A DNA stretch of 44,363 nt from the NCBI GenBank assembly GCA_964487155.1, contig CAZAQB010000007.1, forward strand, positions 1 to 44,363, in the 5' to 3' direction. Positions 16,881 to 24,293 of the stretch are shown here, piece after piece. Position numbers and translations under genes: made by a program. Source of the DNA: CAZAQB01 sp964487155. GTDB lineage: Bacteria > Pseudomonadota > Gammaproteobacteria > Nitrococcales > Nitrococcaceae. Position 1 is the first letter of the stretch. Each line of letters starts with the position of its first letter. Below the pieces are notes generated by a model. That model had not been told where the DNA came from. It ran no database searches and saw nothing but the letters and a program-made list of their open reading frames with translations.

Positions 16881-17128
16881 CGCCTTCGCCGCGGTGGGAT
16901 GCCGCGTAGGGTGGGCTGAAAAGGACTGAGGACTGAGGACTGGGGACTGAGTGGAAGAGGGGGCCTGGCAGGCGCCCCGGTGGCGTCACGCTGTGCCCCG
17001 TCTGCCGCCCTAGCCGTAGCCCCACGTTGCGAAGAAACGTGGGGGCGGAGTTCACCGGCTGCCCCGGCGCCGGGACACCCCCGATTCCGGCGCTCGGGCT
17101 CGGCTCGCCCCCTCTCCCGCGAGGGGGG
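16881..17128. repeat. Repeat-filled region after mdh
   Basis: No gene. It contains a truncated REP (GTAGGGTGGGC, 16906-16916), a short tandem repeat of GGACTGA heptamers (about 16923-16950), a perfect CCCCACGTT REP (17016-17044) and a CCCTCTCCC hairpin (about 17108-17126). Confidence 0.7.
17016..17044 (+). repeat. REP palindrome (CCCCACGTT stem)
   Basis: GTAG (17016-17019) is followed by a perfect 9-base stem CCCCACGTT (17020-17028) / AACGTGGGG (17036-17044) around a GCGAAGA loop. Confidence 0.85.
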
Positions 17129-17549
17129 TTGGCGTAGGCCGGATAAGCGAAGCGCATCCGGCGTCTTCGCGCGGCCGGTGGAGGTGGTCGGTCCCCCTCT
17201 CCCCCCGCCGCTCTCCCGCCTTGGGGAGAGGGGGGCAAGAGGCCCGTGGCCGCCGTGCGGATTAACCGATCAACCGATCACCCGACCACCCCTTCAACCG
17301 CCCCCCTCACGCCCGGCGCTCCTCGCGGCCTGCCAGCAGTTGGCGTAGGCCGGATAAGCGAAGCGCATCCGGCGTCTTCGCGCGGCCGGTGGAGGTGGTC
17401 GGTCCCCCTCTCCCCCCGCCGCTCTCCCGCCTTGGGGAGAGGGGGGCAAGAGGCCCGTGGCCGCCGTGCGGATTAACCGATCAACCGATCACCCGACCAC
17501 CCCTTCAACCGCCCCCTCACGCCCGGCGCTCCTCGCGGCCTGCCAGCAG
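17129..17549. repeat. Tandem duplication including the uvrA 3' end
   Basis: Copy 1 (17129-17339, 211 bp) and copy 2 (17340-17549, 210 bp) are head-to-tail and differ by one C in a C-run. Each holds a GTAG REP (17134-17162 and 17345-17373), a CCCTCTCCC hairpin, the motif GATTAACCGATCAACCGATC, and the final 33 bases of the uvrA reading frame with its stop. Copy 2 is the live uvrA end; the piece in copy 1 (17307-17339) is a relic. The near-identity of the copies points to a recent event. Confidence 0.92.
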
Positions 17550-20360
17550 GGGCTGCAGGAACCGCCCGGTATGGGAGGCCGCCACCTCCGCAACTGCTTC
17601 CGGCGGGCCTTCCGCCACCAGGGTGCCGCCGCCGTCGCCGCCCTCCGGGCCCAGGTCGATGAGCCAGTCGCAGGTCTTGATGACGTCCAGGTTGTGCTCG
17701 ATGACCACCACGCTGTTGCCCCGGTCCCGCAGCCGCTCCAGCACCGCCAGCAACTGGGCTATGTCGTGGAAGTGCAGCCCGGTGGTGGGCTCGTCCAGGA
17801 TGTACAGAGTGCGGCCGGTGTCGCGGCGGGAGAGTTCCCGGGCCAGCTTGACCCGCTGGGCCTCGCCGCCGGACAGGGTGGTGGCGTTCTGGCCCAGGCG
17901 GATGTAGCCGAGCCCCACCTCCGCCAGAGTCTCCAGCTTGCGGGCGATGACCGGCACCGGGGCGAACAGCTCGCGGGCCTCCTCTACGGTGAGGTCCAGT
18001 ACCTGGTCGATGGTGAGGCCCTTGTAGCGGATCTCCAGGGTCTCCCGGTTGTAGCGCCGGCCCTGGCACACGTCGCAGGGCACGTAGAGATCCGGCAGGA
18101 AGTGCATCTCCACCCGGATCAGCCCCTCGCCCTGGCAGGCCTCGCAGCGCCCGCCCTTGACGTTGAAGCTGAACCGGCCCGGGGGGTAGCCTCGCGAGCG
18201 CGCCTCCGGCGTCCCGGCGAACAGCTCTCGGATGGGGCCGAACAGCCCGGTGTAGGTGGCCGGGTTGGAGCGGGGCGTGCGGCCGATGGGGCTCTGGTCG
18301 ATATCCACGACCTTGTCCAGGGCCTCCAGTCCCTGGATTTCCGCGCAGGGCGCGCCGGCCTCGGCGGCGCCGTTCAGGCGCTGGGCGGCGTGGCGGTGCA
18401 GGGTGTCGTTGATCAGCGTGGACTTGCCGGAGCCGGACACGCCGGTGACCCCCACCAGCAGGCCCAGGGGCAGGTCCACGTCGAGGTTCTTAAGGTTGTT
18501 GCCGGCGGCGCCGCGGATGCGCACCTGGTAGCCCGGGTCCGGGGAGCGGCGCCGGGGCGGTACGGCGATGGCCCGCCGGCCGCTGAGATAATCGCCGGTC
18601 AACGAGCGCGGGCAGGCCTCGATTGCCGCGAGGCTGCCTTCGGCCACCACTTCGCCGCCGTGGGTGCCGGCACCCGGGCCCATGTCCACCAGGTGGTCGG
18701 CGGCGCGGATGGCGTCCTCGTCGTGCTCCACCACGATCACCGTGTTGCCCAGATCCCGCAGCCGGGTGAGGGTATCGAGCAGACGGCGGTTGTCCCGCTG
18801 GTGCAGGCCGATGGAGGGCTCGTCCAGCACGTACATGACGCCTACCAGGCCGGCGCCGATCTGGCTCGCCAGGCGGATGCGCTGGGCCTCGCCGCCGGAC
18901 AGCGTGTCGGCGCCCCGCTCCAGGCTGAGGTAGTCCAGGCCCACGTTCACCAGGAATTCCAGCCGCTCGCGGACCTCGCGCAGGATGCGCTCGGCCACCT
19001 CGCCGCGGCTGCCAGGCAGGGTCAGGCGCTCCAGGCGTCCCAGGGCGCTGCCCACCGGCAGCCGGGCGATCTCCGGCAGGCTGAGTTCCCCCACCAGCAC
19101 GCTGCGGGCGGCCCGGTTCAGCCGGGTGCCGTCGCAGGCCGGGCAGCGCTGCCGGCTGATGAACCGGGCCAGTTCCTCGCGCACGGCGCTGGACTCGGTC
19201 TCCCGGTAGCGCCGCTCCATGGCGGGGATCACCCCCTCGAAGGGGTGCTGGCGGCTCTTTTGGCTGCCGCGGCCGTCCAGCTCGTGGAACACAATCAGCT
19301 CGTCGCCGCTGCCCTGCAGGATGATCTCCCGCAGCGCTTCGGGCAGGGACTGGAACGGCGCCTCCAGATCGAAGCCATAGTGGCAGGCCAGATCCCGAAG
19401 CAGGCGGCTGTAGAACGGGTTGCGCCGGTCCCAGCCGCGGATGGCGCCGCCGGACAGGGACAGTTCCGGGTGGGCCACCACCCGGGCCGGGTCGAAGAAC
19501 TGGCGCACCCCCAGGCCGTCGCAGTCCGGGCAGGCGCCGCGCGGGTTGTTGAAGGAGAACAGGCGCGGTTCCAGCTCCGCCAGGGCGTAGCCGCAGTGGG
19601 GGCAGGCAAAGCGCGATGAGAACACCAGCTCCTGGCGCTCCAGGTCGTCCATGAAGGCCACCCTGACCGATCCGCCGGACAGGGCGAGCGCGGTCTCCAG
19701 GGAGTCGGCCAGCCGGGTGGCCAGATCGGGGCGCACCCGGAAGCGATCCACCACCGCCTCGATGACGTGGCGCTGGCGGGGGTCCAGCGCCGGGGCCTCG
19801 TCCAGGTCCCACACCTGGCCGTCCACCCGGGCCCGCACAAAGCCCCGGCCCTTGAGCTGGGCCAGGGCCTGCTGGTGTTCGCCCTTGCGATCCGAGACCA
19901 GGGGCGCCAGCAGCATTACCCGGCTGCCCTCCGGCAGGCCCAGGATCTGGTCCACCATCTGGCTGACTTCCTGGGCGTTCAAGTCCACGCCATGCTCCGG
20001 GCAGCGGGGCACGCCGGCGCGGGCGAACAGCAGCCGCAGGTAGTCGTGGATCTCGGTGACCGTGCCCACCGTGGAGCGCGGGTTGTGGGAGGTGGACTTC
20101 TGCTCGATGGAAATCGCCGGCGAGAGGCCCTCGATGTGGTCGACGTCCGGCTTGTCCATCATCGACAGGAACTGCCGGGCGTAGGCCGACAGCGACTCCA
20201 CATAGCGTCGCTGGCCCTCGGCGTAGAGCGTGTCGAAGGCCAGCGACGACTTGCCGGAGCCGGACAGCCCGGTGATGACGATGAAGCGGTTCCGGGGCAG
20301 ATCCAGGTCGACGTCGCGCAGGTTGTGGGTGCGGGCGCCGCGGATGCGAATGCTGTCCAT
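17517..20360 (-). CDS. uvrA: Excinuclease ABC subunit A
   Basis: Damage-recognition ATPase of nucleotide excision repair, acting with UvrB and UvrC. The 947-residue product is full length (E. coli 940). It has Walker A motifs GLSGSGKSS (residues 31-39) and GVSGSGKST (near 640-648), ABC signatures LSGGEAQRIRLA and LSGGEAQRVKLA, and two zinc modules: CPHC...CPDC near 253-281 and CEAC...CDVC near 740-767. The ATG at 20360 has a weak binding site. A divergent MFS gene lies beyond. No LexA CTG-N10-CAG box was seen in the short intergenic region. The 3' end is duplicated downstream. Confidence 0.97.
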   Translation of the reverse strand: MDSIRIRGARTHNLRDVDLDLPRNRFIVITGLSGSGKSSLAFDTLYAEGQRRYVESLSAYARQFLSMMDKPDVDHIEGLSPAISIEQKSTSHNPRSTVGTVTEIHDYLRLLFARAGVPRCPEHGVDLNAQEVSQMVDQILGLPEGSRVMLLAPLVSDRKGEHQQALAQLKGRGFVRARVDGQVWDLDEAPALDPRQRHVIEAVVDRFRVRPDLATRLADSLETALALSGGSVRVAFMDDLERQELVFSSRFACPHCGYALAELEPRLFSFNNPRGACPDCDGLGVRQFFDPARVVAHPELSLSGGAIRGWDRRNPFYSRLLRDLACHYGFDLEAPFQSLPEALREIILQGSGDELIVFHELDGRGSQKSRQHPFEGVIPAMERRYRETESSAVREELARFISRQRCPACDGTRLNRAARSVLVGELSLPEIARLPVGSALGRLERLTLPGSRGEVAERILREVRERLEFLVNVGLDYLSLERGADTLSGGEAQRIRLASQIGAGLVGVMYVLDEPSIGLHQRDNRRLLDTLTRLRDLGNTVIVVEHDEDAIRAADHLVDMGPGAGTHGGEVVAEGSLAAIEACPRSLTGDYLSGRRAIAVPPRRRSPDPGYQVRIRGAAGNNLKNLDVDLPLGLLVGVTGVSGSGKSTLINDTLHRHAAQRLNGAAEAGAPCAEIQGLEALDKVVDIDQSPIGRTPRSNPATYTGLFGPIRELFAGTPEARSRGYPPGRFSFNVKGGRCEACQGEGLIRVEMHFLPDLYVPCDVCQGRRYNRETLEIRYKGLTIDQVLDLTVEEARELFAPVPVIARKLETLAEVGLGYIRLGQNATTLSGGEAQRVKLARELSRRDTGRTLYILDEPTTGLHFHDIAQLLAVLERLRDRGNSVVVIEHNLDVIKTCDWLIDLGPEGGDGGGTLVAEGPPEAVAEVAASHTGRFLQPLLAGREERRA

Positions 20361-20385
20361 GAAATTTCCGGGCTCTGGCCAACCT

Positions 20386-20395
20386 GATACTATAC
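20386..20395. promoter_or_regulatory. Candidate overlapping -10 elements between uvrA and MFS gene
   Basis: GATACTATAC holds TATAGT on the - strand (20394-20389) for uvrA, with an ATG only 29 bases away, and TACTAT on the + strand (20388-20393) for the divergent transporter gene. Overlapping -10 boxes would make the two promoters mutually exclusive. No clear -35 on either side. Confidence 0.4.
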
Positions 20396-20548
20396 GCGCG
20401 CCGCGCAGCTCCGGCGGCGGGCCCGGCAGCCGTGCCGCCCGTCAGCCCGGATCCCGCGCGGTCCATCTTCGGCAGGCGCCCCGCGACGGCGGGCGCGACC
20501 CTCAAGGCAAGAGGTTTCGTGGCAGGTCAGAGCAGATCCCTCGGGCCC

Positions 20549-21745
20549 ATGACGCCGACCGAGCGGCGCAGCACTTCGGCGCTGGCGCTGATCGTCGGCC
20601 TGCGCATGCTGGGCCTGTTCCTGATCCTGCCGGTGTTCTCTCTTTATGGGACAGACCTCGCCCATGCAACCCCCATCCTGATCGGCCTCGCCATCGGCGT
20701 CTACGGCCTCACCCAGGCGGTGCTGCAGGTGCCCATGGGGATGGCCTCGGACCGGGTCGGGCGGCGCCCGGTGATCGTTGCCGGTCTGCTGGTGTTCGCG
20801 GCGGGCAGCGTCCTGGCAGCGGTCTCGGACAGCATCTACGGGGTCATCGCCGGCCGGGCCCTGCAGGGCGCCGGCGCGGTGTCGGCGGCGGTTATCGCCC
20901 TGGTCTCCGACCTGACCCGGGAGAGCCAGCGCACCAAGGCCATGGCCATGGTGGGCATCACGGTGGGCGCGGCGTTTCTGGTGGCCCTGATGGCGGGGCC
21001 GCTGCTGGCCGGCTGGGTGGGGTTGTCCGGGGTGTTCTGGGCCACGGCGCTGCTGGCCCTGGCAGCCGTGGCGCTGCTGTTCACCGTCGTGCCGGCGCCG
21101 CCGGAGGGCCTGGGCCGCGGACAGGCCCAGCGGCTGGCACCGGTGCTGCGGGACCCCGACCTGCTGCGTCTGGACTTTGGCATCTTCGCCCTTCACCTGG
21201 GCATCACGGCCACCTTCGTGGCCCTGCCCCAGGTGCTGGAGCAGACCCTGGGCGTGGACCGCGCCGACCACTGGCAGGTGTACGTGCCGGTGCTGCTGGC
21301 GTCGGTGGTGGCCATGGTGCCGGTGATCGCAGTGGGGGAGCGGCGCCGGGTCATGCACCGGGTGCTGGGGTTCGTGGTGGCTGCCCTGGCCGTCTCCCAC
21401 CTGCTGCTGGCGGGCGCTGGCGACGCGGCCGCCGTGCTGCTGGTCGGCATGTGGCTGTATTTCGCGGCCTTCAACATCCTGGAGGCGTCCCTGCCGTCGC
21501 TGATCTCGCGCTTCGCTTCCCCCGCCCTGCGGGGGGCGGCGCTGGGCGTGTACTCCACCTCCCAGTTCCTGGGCGCGTTCCTGGGGGGCGTGCTGGGCGG
21601 CGCCCTCTATGGGAGCTACGGCGCGCACGGTGTGTTCCTTTTCTGCGGCGCGGTGGCCGGCGCCTGGTTCCTGATGACTCTCGGCCTGCGGGCGCCGCAG
21701 CCCCACCAGGACCCGGCCGCCGCCTCGGCCTCGGATACAGGCTGA
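20549..21745 (+). CDS. YajR-like MFS transporter lacking the C-terminal YAM domain
   Basis: Major facilitator superfamily inner-membrane transporter with about 12 hydrophobic segments. Similar to E. coli YajR in MTPTERRSTSALALIVGLRM, in ALQGAGAVSAAVIALVSDLT and in the conserved motif-A loop MASDRVGRRP. E. coli YajR has a soluble C-terminal YAM domain; this 398-residue protein stops after the last membrane segment with a short Ala/Ser tail, so the domain is absent. Start choice: ATG 20549 matches the YajR N-terminus; a GTG at 20519 has a better binding site (AAGAGG). Substrate unknown. In Pseudomonas an MFS gene is likewise divergent from uvrA and precedes ssb. Confidence 0.87.
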   Translation: MTPTERRSTSALALIVGLRMLGLFLILPVFSLYGTDLAHATPILIGLAIGVYGLTQAVLQVPMGMASDRVGRRPVIVAGLLVFAAGSVLAAVSDSIYGVIAGRALQGAGAVSAAVIALVSDLTRESQRTKAMAMVGITVGAAFLVALMAGPLLAGWVGLSGVFWATALLALAAVALLFTVVPAPPEGLGRGQAQRLAPVLRDPDLLRLDFGIFALHLGITATFVALPQVLEQTLGVDRADHWQVYVPVLLASVVAMVPVIAVGERRRVMHRVLGFVVAALAVSHLLLAGAGDAAAVLLVGMWLYFAAFNILEASLPSLISRFASPALRGAALGVYSTSQFLGAFLGGVLGGALYGSYGAHGVFLFCGAVAGAWFLMTLGLRAPQPHQDPAAASASDTG

Positions 21746-21833
21746 CAACCGGCGCTCCCGGCGCCCCTGCCGACGCGATTTTGCCATGCCGCCGGGGCGG
21801 CATGGCGGCTACAGCTGGAGGATACGAAACACC

Positions 21834-23555
21834 ATGACCGATCTGATTCAGCCCCATGGGGGCACCCTCAAGGAGCTCTACCTGCCCGCCGAGCAGGCCG
21901 CCCAGGCCAAGCAGGGGGCCGGAACCTTCCCGAGCTGGGACCTCACCGAGCGCCAGCTGTGCGACATCGAACTGCTGCTGAACGGCGCCTTCTCGCCCCT
22001 GGAGGGTTTCCTGGGCCAGGCCGACTACCAGCGCGTGGTGGACGAGATGCGGCTGGCCGACGGCACCCTCTGGCCGATGCCCATCACCCTGGACGTGTCC
22101 CGGGAGTTCGCCGAGTCCCTGGACGCGGGCCACAAGGTGGCGCTGCGGGATCCGGAGGGCGTGCTGATCGCCATCCTCGACGTGCACGACATCTGGGAGC
22201 CGGACCTCAAGCGCGAGGCGCTCCAGGTGTTCGGCAGCGACGACCCGACCCACCCGGCGGTGGACCACCTGCTGCACCGCTCTCACCCGGTCTATGTCGG
22301 GGGCCGGCTCAGCGGCGTGACGCCGCCGGTGCACTACGACTTCACCCACCTGCGCCACAGCCCCCGGGAGCTGCGCGAGCGCTTCGCCAAGGCCGGCTGG
22401 CGCCGGGTGGTGGCCTTCCAGACCCGTAACCCCATGCACCGGGCCCACGTGGAGATCACCTTCCGGGCCGCCAAGCAGGCCCAGGCCAACCTGCTCATCC
22501 ACCCGGTGGTGGGCATGACCAAGCCCGGTGACGTGGATCACTACTCGCGGGTGCGCTGCTACGAGCACGTGCTGAAGAAATACCCCGAGCAGACGACCTC
22601 CCTGTCCCTGCTGCCGCTCGCCATGCGCATGGGCGGCCCGCGGGAGGCCGTGTGGCACGCCATCATCCGCAAGAACCACGGCTGCACCCACTTCATCATC
22701 GGCCGCGACCACGCCGGGCCGGGCCAGGACAGCCAGGGCAAGGATTTCTACGGCCCCTACGACGCCCAGGAGCTCGTCGAGCAGTACAAGGAGGAACTGG
22801 GCATCGAGGTGGTGCCCTTCCAGATGATGGTCTACGTCAAGGAACGCGCCGAGTACGTGCCGGTGGACCAGGTCCAGGAAGGCGAGACCGTGATGAACAT
22901 CTCCGGCACCGAGTTCCGCCGGCGCATGCGCGAGGGCCTGGAGATCCCGGAGTGGTTCGGCTACCCGGACGTGGTGGACGAGCTGCGCAAGACCTACCCG
23001 CCCAAGTCCCGCCAGGGCATCACGGTGTTCTTCACCGGCCTGTCCGGCTCCGGCAAGTCCACCGTGGCGAATGCCCTGATGGCCAAGCTGATGGAGATCG
23101 GCGGGCGGCGAGTCACCCTGTTGGACGGCGACCTGGTGCGCAAGCACCTGTCGAGCGAGCTGGGATTCTCCAAGGAGCACCGGGATCTCAACATCCAGCG
23201 CATCGGTTTCGTGGCCGGCGAGATCACCAAGAACGGCGGTGTGGCCATCTGCGCCCCCATCGCCCCCTACGCCGCCACCCGGCGCTTCGTGCGCAACCTG
23301 GTGGAGGAGACCGGCGGCGGCTTCATGGAGGTGCACGTGGCCACCCCGCTGGAGGTCTGCGAGCAGCGCGACCGCAAGGGCCTGTACGCCAAGGCCCGGG
23401 CTGGCCTGATCAAGCAGTTCACCGGCATCGACGATCCCTACGAGGCGCCGGAGGACCCGGAGCTGCGCCTGGACACCACCGACTGCACCCCCGACGAGGC
23501 CGCCCAGCAGGTGATCCTCAAGCTGGAGGAACTGGGCTACATCAACTTGCGCTGA
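21834..23555 (+). CDS. sat-cysC: Bifunctional sulfate adenylyltransferase / adenylylsulfate kinase
   Basis: Makes APS from ATP and sulfate (N-terminal half), then PAPS (C-terminal half), for sulfate assimilation or sulfonation; in the reverse direction ATP sulfurylase can yield ATP from APS. The 573-residue product has the ATP sulfurylase motifs QTRNPMHRAH (about 195-204) and GRDHAGPG (about 290). The APS kinase P-loop FTGLSGSGKST follows near 401-411, then DGDLVRKHLSSELGFS and KARAGLIKQFTGIDDPYEAP. At the E. coli phospho-Ser position (ISPHR) it has IAPYA, as I recall for other fused enzymes. GGAGG lies upstream of ATG 21834; a longer open frame upstream is not used. Confidence 0.95.
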   Translation: MTDLIQPHGGTLKELYLPAEQAAQAKQGAGTFPSWDLTERQLCDIELLLNGAFSPLEGFLGQADYQRVVDEMRLADGTLWPMPITLDVSREFAESLDAGHKVALRDPEGVLIAILDVHDIWEPDLKREALQVFGSDDPTHPAVDHLLHRSHPVYVGGRLSGVTPPVHYDFTHLRHSPRELRERFAKAGWRRVVAFQTRNPMHRAHVEITFRAAKQAQANLLIHPVVGMTKPGDVDHYSRVRCYEHVLKKYPEQTTSLSLLPLAMRMGGPREAVWHAIIRKNHGCTHFIIGRDHAGPGQDSQGKDFYGPYDAQELVEQYKEELGIEVVPFQMMVYVKERAEYVPVDQVQEGETVMNISGTEFRRRMREGLEIPEWFGYPDVVDELRKTYPPKSRQGITVFFTGLSGSGKSTVANALMAKLMEIGGRRVTLLDGDLVRKHLSSELGFSKEHRDLNIQRIGFVAGEITKNGGVAICAPIAPYAATRRFVRNLVEETGGGFMEVHVATPLEVCEQRDRKGLYAKARAGLIKQFTGIDDPYEAPEDPELRLDTTDCTPDEAAQQVILKLEELGYINLR

Positions 23556-24218
23556 GCCCGGCCCGGCCGCGCCGCGGCCTCTTGCCCCCCTCTCCCCGCG
23601 CGAGGGGCTGGGGGAGAGGGGGACAGACCATTTCCACCGGCCGTGCGAAGACGCCGNNNNNNNNNNNNNNNNNNNNNNNNNNNNNNNNNNNNNNNNNNNN
23701 NNNNNNNNNNNNNNNNNNNNNNNNNNNNNNNNNNNNNNNNNNNNNNNNNNNNNNNNTCGGTGAGCGGCTAATCCGCGTGGCGCCTGCGGCCCCTGTTCCT
23801 CCCCTCTCCCCGCGCGGGAGAGGGGCTGGGGGAGAGGGGGACAGACCATTTCCACCGGCCGTGCGAAGACGCCGGATGCGCTTCGCTTATCCGGCCTACG
23901 CCGCTGGTCGCGAGGTGATCGGTGAGCGGCTAATCCGCGTGGCGCCTGCGGCCCCTGTTCCTCCCCTCTCCCCTCGCGGGAGAGGGGTCGGGGGAGAGGG
24001 GGACAGACCCCTTCCACCGCAAAAGCGAAGACGTTGCATCCGGCGCCCTGCCCGCCGCACCCGCACGGTGCCGTTCTCGGCCCCCTCTCCCCAACGAGGG
24101 GCTGGGGGAGAGGGGGCAATGGCAATCCATGCTGCAACTCACCGCGCCGAAAGCGGCAATGGTCCCGAAAGAAGTATTAAAGAATTATTATAAGCAACTG
24201 AATCATCAGGGTTTGGCC
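23556..24218. repeat. Composite-repeat region with tandem 162-bp units and assembly gap
   Basis: No gene. Hairpins of the CCCTCTCCC type occur at about 23587-23622, 23803-23842, 23963-24003 and 24082-24117. The segment starting TCGGTGAGCGGCTAATCCGC occurs at 23757 and again at 23919, an offset of 162 bases. A GTAG REP on the - strand lies at 23871-23899. The left flank ends GAAGACGCCG at the first N, a point that recurs inside the unit after the gap, so the gap falls within the tandem array. Confidence 0.8.
23657..23756. other. Assembly gap of 100 N
   Basis: Exactly 100 N, a placeholder of unknown true size. The flanks are parts of one repeat unit, so the assembly probably broke on the tandem array. 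If whole units are missing, the true filler should be 44 bases plus a multiple of 162. Confidence 0.95.
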
Positions 24219-24245
24219 TAAAGTCGCCCGCTCGCCTGCCGATGA
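24219..24245 (+). promoter_or_regulatory. Sigma-28 (FliA) promoter for the chemoreceptor gene
   Basis: TAAAGTCG (24219-24226), exactly 11 bases, then GCCGATGA (24238-24245) fits the FliA consensus TAAAGTTT-N11-GCCGATAA at 13 of 16 positions with correct spacing. The ATG of the chemoreceptor is 49 bases downstream. This places the receptor in the late flagellar/chemotaxis regulon. Confidence 0.88.
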
Positions 24246-24293
24246 CCTCCCCAGATACCGGTGCAAGTCCAACAACCAAGAAGGGGATTCGAG

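Noticed and set aside
16923..16950. GGACTGA heptamer tandem repeat as a regulatory satellite
   Set aside because: Only three to four imperfect units within repeat-rich filler; no adjacent gene start to control.
17129..17549. CRISPR-like direct repeats
   Set aside because: Only two near-identical long copies, no short repeat with unique spacers and no cas genes; this is a tandem duplication.
20361..20548. LexA box between uvrA and the MFS gene
   Set aside because: No CTG-N10-CAG pair at the right place; the nearest CTG at 20384 lacks the partner CAG.
20230..21837. 535-codon + frame overlapping the MFS gene
   Set aside because: Alternative frame; it has no membrane pattern of its own, while the in-frame MFS gene does.
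23757..24003. CRISPR-like array around the gap
   Set aside because: Unit length 162 bases and internal REP and hairpin modules do not fit CRISPR repeats.
21471..24137. 888-codon open frame on the - strand crossing the N run
   Set aside because: Antisense to MFS and sat-cysC, and continued artificially across the gap.
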